Below, piece after piece: positions 28,976 to 36,826 of a stretch of DNA of 64,000 nucleotides. This DNA is from Pseudomonadota bacterium (GTDB lineage: Bacteria > Pseudomonadota > Gammaproteobacteria > Xanthomonadales > Ahniellaceae): the NCBI GenBank assembly GCA_022843465.1, contig JALHNO010000006.1, forward strand, positions 62,001 to 126,000, written 5' to 3'. Each line of letters begins with the position of its first letter. The stretch's first letter is position 1. The notes beneath the pieces are model-generated. The model was given only the letters and a program-made list of their open reading frames with translations. It was not told the origin of the DNA and made no database searches. The position numbers were made by a program, and so were the translations under genes.

Positions 28976-30325
28976 ATGTCGATGAACAAGGAACTTGCCG
29001 AGCGCGATCTGCGTGTGCTGTGGCATCCCTGCACCCAGATGCATGACCACGAAAGCCTGCCGATGGTTCCCATTGCACGCGGGGAAGGCGCCTGGCTGGT
29101 CGATCACGACGGCAAGCGCTATCTCGATGCCATTTCCAGCTGGTGGGTCAACCTGTTCGGGCATGGTCATCCCGGGATCCGAGCGGCCATCGCGGCCCAG
29201 CTCGAGCGGCTTGAACACGTGATCCTGGCCGGCTTCACGCACGAGCCGGCCGTCCAGTTGGCTGAGGGCTTGCTGCGGCTGGCGCCGCCCGGGCTGGCCC
29301 GCGTGTTCTATGCCGACAATGGTTCCAGCGCCATCGAAGTCGCGCTGAAGATGAGCTTCCATGCCTGGCGCAACGCCGGCAATACCCGCAAGCAAAGATT
29401 CGTCGCGCTCAGCGGCAGCTATCACGGCGAGACCCTGGGTGCGCTCTCGGTCACCGATGTGCCGCTCTATCGCGAGACCTATGCACCCCTGCTGATGCAG
29501 CCGATCTTTGTGCCCTCACCCGATAGCTATGCGCGCGCCGACGGTGAATCACCAGCGGCCTACGCTGCGCGGTGCGCCGATGTGCTGGATGCGACCCTGG
29601 CCGAGCATGCCGAAGACATCTCGGCGCTGATTCTGGAGCCGCTGGTGCAGGGCGCCGCCGGCATGCGGATGTACCCGCCCGAATATCTGCGCCGTGCCCG
29701 CCAGGCCTGCGACCGCCATGGTGTGCATCTGATCGCCGACGAGATCATGGTCGGCTTCGGCCGCACCGGCACCCTGTTTGCCTGCGAACAGGCCGCCATC
29801 ACGCCGGATTTTCTCTGTCTGTCCAAGGGCATCACCGGCGGCTTTCTGCCGCTGGCCGCGGTGCTCACCACGCAATCGATCTATGACGCCTTCTACGCCG
29901 AGTACCAGGCGCGCCGCGCGTTCCTGCATTCGCACAGCTATACCGGCAATCCGCTGGCCTGCGCAGCGGCCTGCGCGGTGGTCGAAATGTTCGAGCGCGA
30001 GGACTGGATCGCGCGCAATCGCGGCACCGCGCAGCAGCTGGCCAACGCGATTGCGCCATTGCGCGATCATCCGAATGTCGCCGATGTCCGCCAGACCGGC
30101 ATGATCGCCGCGGTGGAACTGGTGCGCGATCGGGCGTCGCGGACGCCGTTCGACTGGCGCGAGCGGCGTGGCCTGAAGGTGTACCGGCATGGTTTGCAGC
30201 GTGGTGTGCTGCTGCGTCCGCTCGGTGACGTGGTGTATTTCCTGCCGCCCTATTGCATCAGCCCCGACGAGATCGCGTTGATGCTGAAGGTGGCGACGGA
30301 GGCCATCAACAACGCCGTCGAATGA
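28976..30325 (+). CDS. bioA: Adenosylmethionine-8-amino-7-oxononanoate aminotransferase
   Basis: The protein has 449 residues. BioA motifs are LWHPCTQMHDHE, LDAISSWWVNLFGHGHP, FYADNGSSAIEVALKM, LSGSYHGETLGALSV, LIADEIMVGFGRTG and the PLP lysine in LSKGITGGFLPLA. It makes 7,8-diaminopelargonic acid with S-adenosylmethionine as amino donor in biotin synthesis. Two in-frame ATGs (28976 and 28982) differ by two residues. No other bio genes are near, and it is divergent from gspG across 82 bases. Confidence 0.95.
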   Translation: MSMNKELAERDLRVLWHPCTQMHDHESLPMVPIARGEGAWLVDHDGKRYLDAISSWWVNLFGHGHPGIRAAIAAQLERLEHVILAGFTHEPAVQLAEGLLRLAPPGLARVFYADNGSSAIEVALKMSFHAWRNAGNTRKQRFVALSGSYHGETLGALSVTDVPLYRETYAPLLMQPIFVPSPDSYARADGESPAAYAARCADVLDATLAEHAEDISALILEPLVQGAAGMRMYPPEYLRRARQACDRHGVHLIADEIMVGFGRTGTLFACEQAAITPDFLCLSKGITGGFLPLAAVLTTQSIYDAFYAEYQARRAFLHSHSYTGNPLACAAACAVVEMFEREDWIARNRGTAQQLANAIAPLRDHPNVADVRQTGMIAAVELVRDRASRTPFDWRERRGLKVYRHGLQRGVLLRPLGDVVYFLPPYCISPDEIALMLKVATEAINNAVE

Positions 30326-30332
30326 TCCGATT

Positions 30333-30490
30333 CCTTCTCCCGCTGGGCGGGAGAAGGTGGCCGCAGGCCGGATGAGGGAAAACCTGCGACACCGCCAGCG
30401 ATTTCCTTCACCGCGCCGTTGCTCGCGAACGCCAAACACCTCGCCGGTTTCCGCTCAGTAGCCCTCTCCCGCAAGCGGGCGCGGGGAAGA
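30333..30490. repeat. Intergenic palindromic repeat elements
   Basis: The first unit is a perfect 11-bp stem CCTTCTCCCGC / GCGGGAGAAGG with loop TGG (30333-30357), followed by GTGGCCGCAGGCCGGATGAGGG, which itself contains GGCC-GCA-GGCC. A second, related unit at 30461-30490 contains CTCTCCCGCAAGCGGG and lies just upstream of the nuclease gene. Elements of this wording are frequent between genes in Xanthomonadales and related bacteria. The first could also act as an end-of-transcript hairpin for bioA, though it has no T-run. Confidence 0.7.
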
Positions 30491-30581
30491 GCGATGCGCG
30501 CCTTTGCTGCGACGGCACATGCAACCGTCATCTGCTGGCGCTAGAGTGCCCGGTTCAATAAACGGTCCGGGGTAGCAAGGC

Positions 30582-33500
30582 ATGTCGTCGAATTGGATGA
30601 AGCCAGCGAAGGCGCTGGTGGGTGTCGTATTCTTTGGTCTCTCCGCGAGCGTCAGCGCTCAGAGCGTTGTAATCAGCTCAGGCGTGCCCGCGGTCCAAAC
30701 TTTCGATTCGCTGGCCACCAGCGGAACCGCCAACACCAGCGTCCCAAGTGGATGGTATTTCGTCGAGAATGACGCGCCCGGGCAATACTCGGCGGGTGAC
30801 GGAACCGGCGCGACTCTGAGTGGTGGCGTCTGGTCATTCGGCACAGGCGCTTCTACTGAGCGTGCACTTGGTCAAGTGCGGTCCGGGAGCACTACGCCGA
30901 AGATCGGCGCGCAGCTCCAGAATGGTACAGGTGCGGTACTCCCTGACATCCTGGTCAGCTATACGGGAGAACAGTGGCGCATCGGCACCGCAAACCGGGT
31001 TCCGCCTGATCGTCTGGATTTTCAGTACAGCCTGGATGCGACTTCGCTTTCGAGCGGCACCTGGGTAGATGTCGACTCGCTCGATTTTGTTTCCCCCAAT
31101 CCAAACGTTGCGGTCGGTGGCTACGACGGCAATTTGGCGATCAATCGCACGGCGATTTCTGCGGTAATCAGTGGTCTGAATATCGCACCGGGCGCAACTC
31201 TTTGGGTCCGCTGGTCGGATCCGGATGCTGCAGGGGGAGCTGACGACGGCCTGGCCGTCGATGACATCAGCTTCGGCGTAACGGCAGATTTGCCCCCCGT
31301 CGTCGCCAGCACGTCGCCCCTCCCCGGCGCCAGCGGCGTAGCGGTCAACAGCAATCTCGTCGTGAACTTCTCCGAGCAGGTCACCACGGCCGCCGGCGCG
31401 TTCACACTCAACTGCACATCGAACAGCAATTACCCGATCACGGTCAGTGGCAGCGGTGCGACGCGCACCATCAACCCCGATGTCGACTTCGCATTCGGCG
31501 ACAATTGCACGGCCACCGTGGTCGCGGCCCATGTCAGCGATCTCGACGGCACGCCCGATGCGATGGCGTCCAACCATATGTGGTCGTTCAGCACGGTGGT
31601 CGATACCGCGCCGACGATCACATCGACCCAGCCGGCTTCCGGCGCCACCGGTGTCGCGGTCAACGCGGTCGTGGTGATCAATTTCTCCGAGCCGGTCAGC
31701 CCGACCATTCCGTGGATCACCCTGACCTGCAACAGCATCGTCTACAACGGTAGCCTGGTCGGCAGCAATGGCAATGCCACCTGGACCCTCGATCCGGATA
31801 CCAACTTCAACAACAACGACAGCTGCACGGTCAATATCACCGGTGCCAATGTGGTCGATGTTGACGGTACACCGCATCCGGTAGCGGGCAATCCCTCGTT
31901 CGGCTTCACGGTTGCAGCCGATATCGCGCCGACGATCCTGAGTACCTATCCGATCCATATGGACGTCAACGTCCCGGCGGCGAGCAATCTGACCGTGGTG
32001 TTCTCCGAGCCGGTCACCGTCCAGGCCGGTGCCTTCAGCATCAACTGCGCCGGCAGTGGTGGTCATCCCTTCGTACAGACCGACAGTAACCTGACCAGTT
32101 ACACGCTGAATCCGGATACGGACTTCACTGCCGGCGAAGCCTGCACCTTTGATATCACCGCGAACCTGATCACCGATATCGATGGCGCCGCCGATCCGCT
32201 TGCTGCCAATGCGCGCATCGATTTCACTGTCGGTGCCGGCATTGCCGGCTATTACGAGCGCGTCGATACCAGCAGTTGCCGCGCGCTGCGGGCGACCCTG
32301 CACGGCGTGATCGATGATCACTCGGCGGTGGTGTATTCCGACAGCGGCAATGACTGGACGCCGGGCGACCCCAGTACCTACGACGTCTGGGAAATCCTCA
32401 ATCTCGCCGATGAAGATCCGCTCGATCCCAGCAAGATTCTTGATGTGTATCGCAATGAGAGCTACACCAAGATCGCGGGTGGTACCGGCGTCTACAACCG
32501 CGAACATGTCTGGCCGAATTCGCAGGGCTTCAACAATCTCGACGTGCTGGACGGATTTCCCAACCCGCCGTACACCGACACTCATATGCTGATGGCCTCG
32601 AACACCGTCTACAACGCCAATCGGGGAAGCAGGGTGTTCGCCACTTGCAATCCTGCTGTGACCGGAACCTGTACCGTGGATGCGACGATTTCCAATCCAT
32701 CCAATGGTGCCGGCGGCGGCGCCACCGGCTACACCACGCCGCCGGGCCACAACTGGTATACCTCGGGCCAGGATGGCAACAGCGGCTCGTATGAGCCCTG
32801 GAGCTTCCGTCGCGGCGACCTTGCGCGGGCGATGCTGTACATGGACGTGCGGTTCGAAGGCGGTCGCAACAGTCGCAATTTCCAGCGCGAGCCCGACCTG
32901 ATCCTGACCGACAACCGTTCGCTGATCACGGTGACCAGCGGATTTGTCGCACAGGGATACTCCGGCCTGCTGACGCCGCTGCTGGCCTGGCACAACGCTG
33001 ACCTGCCGACCGTGCGCGAGGGCCTCCGCAACGCGGTGGTCGAAAGCGTGCAGGGCAATCGCAATCCCTTTGTCGACCATCCGGAATGGGCCGACGTATT
33101 GTTTGCAGGCGCCTGCAACGGACCCGCCTTCGTTGCAGTGGATGATGATTTCGCCGCGATCGAAGACACCGTGCTGAATCGCAATTCGGTCAATGATATT
33201 GGCGTGCTCAATGATGACCGCGTCTTCGAAGGCGCTGCGCTGACGGTCAGTACGCTGCCGGTCAGTCTGCCCGTGCACGGCACGGTCAGCCTTAGCAGCA
33301 ATGGCCAGTTCGTCTACACACCGACCACGGCCAATTTCTGCGGCAAGGACAGCTTCATCTACCAGGTCGGCAATGGCACGCTCAACGACACCGCGACCGC
33401 AAACATCCATATCGCCTGCGTGAATGATCTGCCGACCACGGTGGGCTCGATCAGCAATGTCTCCACCAACGCTGGCGCGCCACTCAGCATCAACACGGCG

Positions 33501-33752
33501 CAGGCCTTTATCGATGTCGATGGTGACGATCTGGTCTACAGTGTCAGCAGCGTGCCCGCCTTGCCGGCCAGTCTGTCGATCGATGGCGTATCCGGTGTCA
33601 TCAGTGGCACGCCGACCGTGCCGCAGGCGGGTGTCTACACGGTAACGGTCCGCGCCACCGAGCCCAGCCCGCTGACCGGTTTTGCCGAGCAGACGTTCAC
33701 GCTGACGATCAACGCTGACAGCAACACGATATTCGGCAACGGCTTCGAATAA
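30582..33752 (+). CDS. Secreted endonuclease I-family nuclease with Ig-like domains and GFE tail
   Basis: The protein has 1056 residues with a signal peptide ending SVSAQS. Residues about 25-230 form a beta-sandwich-like domain. Three Ig-like domains of the Big_5/SbsA type follow (about 235-550; each begins like STxPxxGAxGVAVNxxxVVNFSEPV). Residues about 555-845 are an endonuclease I domain with VYNREHVWPNSQGFN (catalytic His), TDTHMLMASNTVYNANRGSR and the C-terminal LAWHNADLP...VQGNRNPFVDHPEWADVLF. A cadherin-like domain and a putative Ig domain (about 855-1040) precede the tail DSNTIFGNGFE. It probably degrades extracellular DNA for nutrients or biofilm remodelling. The type II secretion operon lies nearby, which makes that route plausible but unproven. 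Confidence 0.92.
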   Translation: MSSNWMKPAKALVGVVFFGLSASVSAQSVVISSGVPAVQTFDSLATSGTANTSVPSGWYFVENDAPGQYSAGDGTGATLSGGVWSFGTGASTERALGQVRSGSTTPKIGAQLQNGTGAVLPDILVSYTGEQWRIGTANRVPPDRLDFQYSLDATSLSSGTWVDVDSLDFVSPNPNVAVGGYDGNLAINRTAISAVISGLNIAPGATLWVRWSDPDAAGGADDGLAVDDISFGVTADLPPVVASTSPLPGASGVAVNSNLVVNFSEQVTTAAGAFTLNCTSNSNYPITVSGSGATRTINPDVDFAFGDNCTATVVAAHVSDLDGTPDAMASNHMWSFSTVVDTAPTITSTQPASGATGVAVNAVVVINFSEPVSPTIPWITLTCNSIVYNGSLVGSNGNATWTLDPDTNFNNNDSCTVNITGANVVDVDGTPHPVAGNPSFGFTVAADIAPTILSTYPIHMDVNVPAASNLTVVFSEPVTVQAGAFSINCAGSGGHPFVQTDSNLTSYTLNPDTDFTAGEACTFDITANLITDIDGAADPLAANARIDFTVGAGIAGYYERVDTSSCRALRATLHGVIDDHSAVVYSDSGNDWTPGDPSTYDVWEILNLADEDPLDPSKILDVYRNESYTKIAGGTGVYNREHVWPNSQGFNNLDVLDGFPNPPYTDTHMLMASNTVYNANRGSRVFATCNPAVTGTCTVDATISNPSNGAGGGATGYTTPPGHNWYTSGQDGNSGSYEPWSFRRGDLARAMLYMDVRFEGGRNSRNFQREPDLILTDNRSLITVTSGFVAQGYSGLLTPLLAWHNADLPTVREGLRNAVVESVQGNRNPFVDHPEWADVLFAGACNGPAFVAVDDDFAAIEDTVLNRNSVNDIGVLNDDRVFEGAALTVSTLPVSLPVHGTVSLSSNGQFVYTPTTANFCGKDSFIYQVGNGTLNDTATANIHIACVNDLPTTVGSISNVSTNAGAPLSINTAQAFIDVDGDDLVYSVSSVPALPASLSIDGVSGVISGTPTVPQAGVYTVTVRATEPSPLTGFAEQTFTLTINADSNTIFGNGFE

Positions 33753-33764
33753 GCACTGCGTCCC

Positions 33765-33794
33765 ATTCGCCCCGGTGATTGCGCCGGGGCGAAT
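33765..33794. terminator. Hairpin after the nuclease gene
   Basis: ATTCGCCCCGG and CCGGGGCGAAT form a perfect 11-bp stem around an 8-base loop, 12 bases after the stop codon. There is no T-run, so it may stabilise the transcript end or assist termination rather than be a classical terminator. Confidence 0.6.
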
Positions 33795-33973
33795 CGGCGC
33801 CCATCCGCACAGCATTCAGCGCGTTCCGCCCACTGCTGGCGCCCGGCATGGCCTGGGACGCCGCGGGCCTGACATAATCCCGGTAGTTCCCCGGTCCTGT
33901 TGCTCATGCAGGAACTTGCAGCGGCCTCCCGCGGTCGATGCAGGGCATCGCCTTTCGTCAATCTGGAATCCCC

Positions 33974-36262
33974 ATGTCGCTGATGAACTCCGCTTTCCGC
34001 ACACCGCTGCGGTGCTGCGCCATCGCCCTGCTGTCGGCCCTGGCCACGGCAGCGCCCGCGCAGGGCATCGACGAATCGCAGTTGTTGCCGGTAGAGGAAG
34101 CTTTCCAGGTCGAGGCGCAGGCGGTATCGCGGGGCTGGATCGAGTTTCATTTCAAGGTGACACCGGGCTATTACCTGTATCGCGATCGCATCAAGATCAC
34201 GCCCGCTGATGCCGCATTCAAGTTCAATCCGCTGCACACGCCGCCCGGTGAGTTCAAGGAAGATCCCAACTTCGGACGGATGGAGGTCTATCACAATGAC
34301 TTCACCGCCAAGCTGACCGGTGCCGCCGCTGATGGTGTGACCGCGGTCACTTTCAACCTGAGTTATCAGGGCTGTGCCGACATCGGCATCTGCTATCCGC
34401 CGCAGCGCACACGGATGCTGGTCAATCTGCCGGCCGCCGATGCCGGTCTGCCGGCCGAGCCATCGGCCGCCGATGCCAGCGTCCCGCTGAGTGGTGCTGC
34501 AGCTCCGACCAGCCTGCTGTCCGGCACGGCAGCCCAGCCCGCTCTGCTGGGGCCCGGCGGTGCCAGTATTGCGGGCGCGACCGATGGCTTGCCGCTGCCA
34601 CCCGAGCAGGCTTTCGTATTCGAGGCTATTGCCGGTTCGCCCGACGAGCTGCTGCTGCGCTTCTCGATGCCTCCGGGTTACTACCTATATCGCGATCATT
34701 CGAGTTTTGCACTGGCCGATGCCGCTGCCGGCACCCTCGGCGTGCCGCGCTGGCCAGAAGCGCGCACCGTGGACGATCCGGAATTCGGGCCGGTGCCGGT
34801 GTTCTTCGATCTGGTGGAAGTGCCGCTGACGCTGGCGCGCGGCTCGTCGGCCGCGCAGCAGATCGACCTGATCGCCAAGTTCCAGGGTTGCGAAGATGGT
34901 GGTGTCTGCTATCCGCCGATGACCCGTCTGGTTCCGGTCGCGCTGCCTGCTTCGAACACGGAATCGATGAAACGGGCGGCGGCCACCGTCGAGCGTGAGC
35001 TGGCCGGAGATTCAGCAGACGCCAAGGAAGCTGGAGCGCCGGCCAATGCGGGCATCGAGCGCACCACCCTGTGGGGCGCCCTGTTGCTCGCCTTGCTGGG
35101 CGGTCTGATCCTCAATCTGATGCCCTGCGTGCTGCCGGTGCTGTCGCTGAAAGCACTCAGCCTGGCCGAGACCAGCGAGAGTCCGCAGAGCGCGCGCCAT
35201 CACGCGCTCTGGTACACCGCCGGCGTGATGAGTTCGTTCGCGATCGTTGGCCTGCTGGTGATCGGCCTCAGCAGCGGCGGCAAGATGCTGGGCTGGGGCG
35301 TGCAACTGCAGCAGCCGGTGATTGTCGCCGTGCTCGCCTATGTGATGGTGGTGCTTGGACTGAGTCTGTCCGGGGTCTTCACGCTTGGCGCCGGGCTCAG
35401 CAATATCGGCGGCAGTCTTGCCAGTGCCAGTGGCGCGCGCGGCGATTTCTTCACCGGCGTGCTCGCCGTAGTCGTCGCCAGCCCCTGCACGGCGCCGTTC
35501 ATGAGTACAGCCCTGGCGTTCGCCTTTGCGCAGCCGGCCTGGATCGCCTTGATGGTGTTCCTCGTCATGGGCCTGGGCCTGGCCTTGCCGTTCCTGATCA
35601 TCGGATTTGTGCCCGGTCTTGCCCATCGTCTGCCGCGGCCCGGCGCCTGGATGGAGACCCTCAAGCAGATTCTGGCCTTCCCGCTTTATCTGACCGCGGT
35701 CTGGCTGGCCTGGGTGCTCGGCCAGCAGCGCGGCGCCGATGCGATGGCGCTGTGGATGGCCGGCGCCCTGGCGCTGGCGGCCGGACTGTGGTGGTGGGAG
35801 CGCGGCAGATACCGCGACGCCGGCATCGCGCGCTGGCTGGTTTCGCTGCTGCTGGTCGTGCTCAGTGTGTTCGCGGTGTACAACATCCATCAGATCAAGA
35901 CCAGCTCGGGTATTGCCCAGACAAACGGAATCAGCACGCCGTACAGCCCGGAAACGCTGGCGCGGCTGCGCGCGGAGGGCAGGCCGGTCTTGGTCAACAT
36001 GACCGCCGACTGGTGCCTGAGTTGCAAGGTCAATGAGCGGACGACGCTGAGCACCGATGCCTTTGTCAAGCTGTTGCGGTCAACCGGAACCGTCTATATG
36101 AAGGGCGACTGGACCAACGAAGATCCCGCGATCACCGATTTTCTGAAGGCGCACCAGGCAGTCGGCGTGCCGCTCTACGTGTATTTCCCGGCCGATGGTG
36201 GCAGTGCCGAGAAACTGCCGGCGATCCTGACCCCCGAGATTGTCGCCAAGGCGCTGCGCTGA
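33974..36262 (+). CDS. dsbD: Thiol:disulfide interchange protein DsbD with duplicated N-terminal domain
   Basis: The protein has 762 residues from the ATG at 33974. The signal peptide ends TAAPAQG. Two DsbD-alpha domains are seen. The first is at about 30-150 with CADIGICYPP (Cys134/Cys140); the second is at about 205-325 with CEDGGVCYPP (Cys306/Cys312). Both have the GYYLYRD strand. The transmembrane beta domain (about 350-620) carries NLMPCVLPV and VASPCTAPF. The gamma domain (about 640-762) is thioredoxin-like with WCLSCK (Cys681/Cys684). DsbD carries electrons from cytoplasmic thioredoxin to periplasmic DsbC-like and cytochrome-maturation proteins. E. coli DsbD has one alpha domain, so the doubled output domain is notable. 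Confidence 0.93.
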   Translation: MSLMNSAFRTPLRCCAIALLSALATAAPAQGIDESQLLPVEEAFQVEAQAVSRGWIEFHFKVTPGYYLYRDRIKITPADAAFKFNPLHTPPGEFKEDPNFGRMEVYHNDFTAKLTGAAADGVTAVTFNLSYQGCADIGICYPPQRTRMLVNLPAADAGLPAEPSAADASVPLSGAAAPTSLLSGTAAQPALLGPGGASIAGATDGLPLPPEQAFVFEAIAGSPDELLLRFSMPPGYYLYRDHSSFALADAAAGTLGVPRWPEARTVDDPEFGPVPVFFDLVEVPLTLARGSSAAQQIDLIAKFQGCEDGGVCYPPMTRLVPVALPASNTESMKRAAATVERELAGDSADAKEAGAPANAGIERTTLWGALLLALLGGLILNLMPCVLPVLSLKALSLAETSESPQSARHHALWYTAGVMSSFAIVGLLVIGLSSGGKMLGWGVQLQQPVIVAVLAYVMVVLGLSLSGVFTLGAGLSNIGGSLASASGARGDFFTGVLAVVVASPCTAPFMSTALAFAFAQPAWIALMVFLVMGLGLALPFLIIGFVPGLAHRLPRPGAWMETLKQILAFPLYLTAVWLAWVLGQQRGADAMALWMAGALALAAGLWWWERGRYRDAGIARWLVSLLLVVLSVFAVYNIHQIKTSSGIAQTNGISTPYSPETLARLRAEGRPVLVNMTADWCLSCKVNERTTLSTDAFVKLLRSTGTVYMKGDWTNEDPAITDFLKAHQAVGVPLYVYFPADGGSAEKLPAILTPEIVAKALR

Positions 36263-36339
36263 GCGCGCTAACCGAAACAGGTTGCGCTGAAGTGGGCGAT
36301 GCCGCCAGCATTTGTCCGCTACCAAGGGGGCGACCCGCC

Positions 36340-36714
36340 ATGGACAAGATCGCACAACCCGCACGCGCCGCCGCGGCCCTGACCGAGCTCTGGTCACCGC
36401 GGGTGATTGCACAACTGGAAGATTCCTACGTCAAGGTCGCCAAGGTGCAGGGCACCTTGGGCTGGCATGCCCATGCCGACGAGGACGAACTGTTCTACAT
36501 CCTGCACGGGCGCCTGCGCATCGAGATGGAAGCCGGCGCCATCGAGATCGGTGCCGGTGAACTCTACGTCGTGCCCAAGGGCGTGCGCCACAACCCGATC
36601 GCCGAACACGAATGCCACATCATGCTGATCGAGCGCAAAAGCACCCTGCATACGGGCGGCGAAGTTACATCCCACACGCGATCACTGACTGAGCAATTGC
36701 GCCCGCTGGATTGA
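36340..36714 (+). CDS. Small cupin-domain protein
   Basis: The protein has 124 residues and a single cupin barrel. The first cupin motif is WHAHADEDELFYILHGRL, with two His and a Glu metal ligand. The second, GELYVVPKGVRHNPIAEHE, holds the remaining His. A metal site is therefore likely. Small single-cupin proteins cover many functions (isomerases, dioxygenases, sugar binding), and none can be chosen here. The ATG at 36340 has AAGGGGG 8 bases upstream. Confidence 0.82.
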   Translation: MDKIAQPARAAAALTELWSPRVIAQLEDSYVKVAKVQGTLGWHAHADEDELFYILHGRLRIEMEAGAIEIGAGELYVVPKGVRHNPIAEHECHIMLIERKSTLHTGGEVTSHTRSLTEQLRPLD

Positions 36715-36769
36715 CTCCAGCACCTGCACCCTGACAGTACGATTCTGGAGTTCGGAGCCGACTGCGGGT

Positions 36770-36801
36770 CCGGAAGGATGGCTCGCGGGCCATCCTTCCG
36801 G
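36770..36801. terminator. Hairpin between convergent cupin and giant surface protein genes
   Basis: CCGGAAGGATGGC and GCCATCCTTCCGG make a perfect 13-bp stem with a 6-base loop, 56 bases after the cupin stop and 26 bases after the end of the minus-strand gene. It probably serves both transcripts. No strong T-run is present on either side. Confidence 0.6.
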
Positions 36802-36826
36802 TCCTCACGAATTGCCTTGCCTGGTG

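Noticed and set aside
30834-33815. 993-residue open frame antisense to the nuclease
   Set aside because: Low-complexity Ala/Arg/Asp/Gly composition with no signal peptide or known domain, explained as a shadow of the plus-strand gene.
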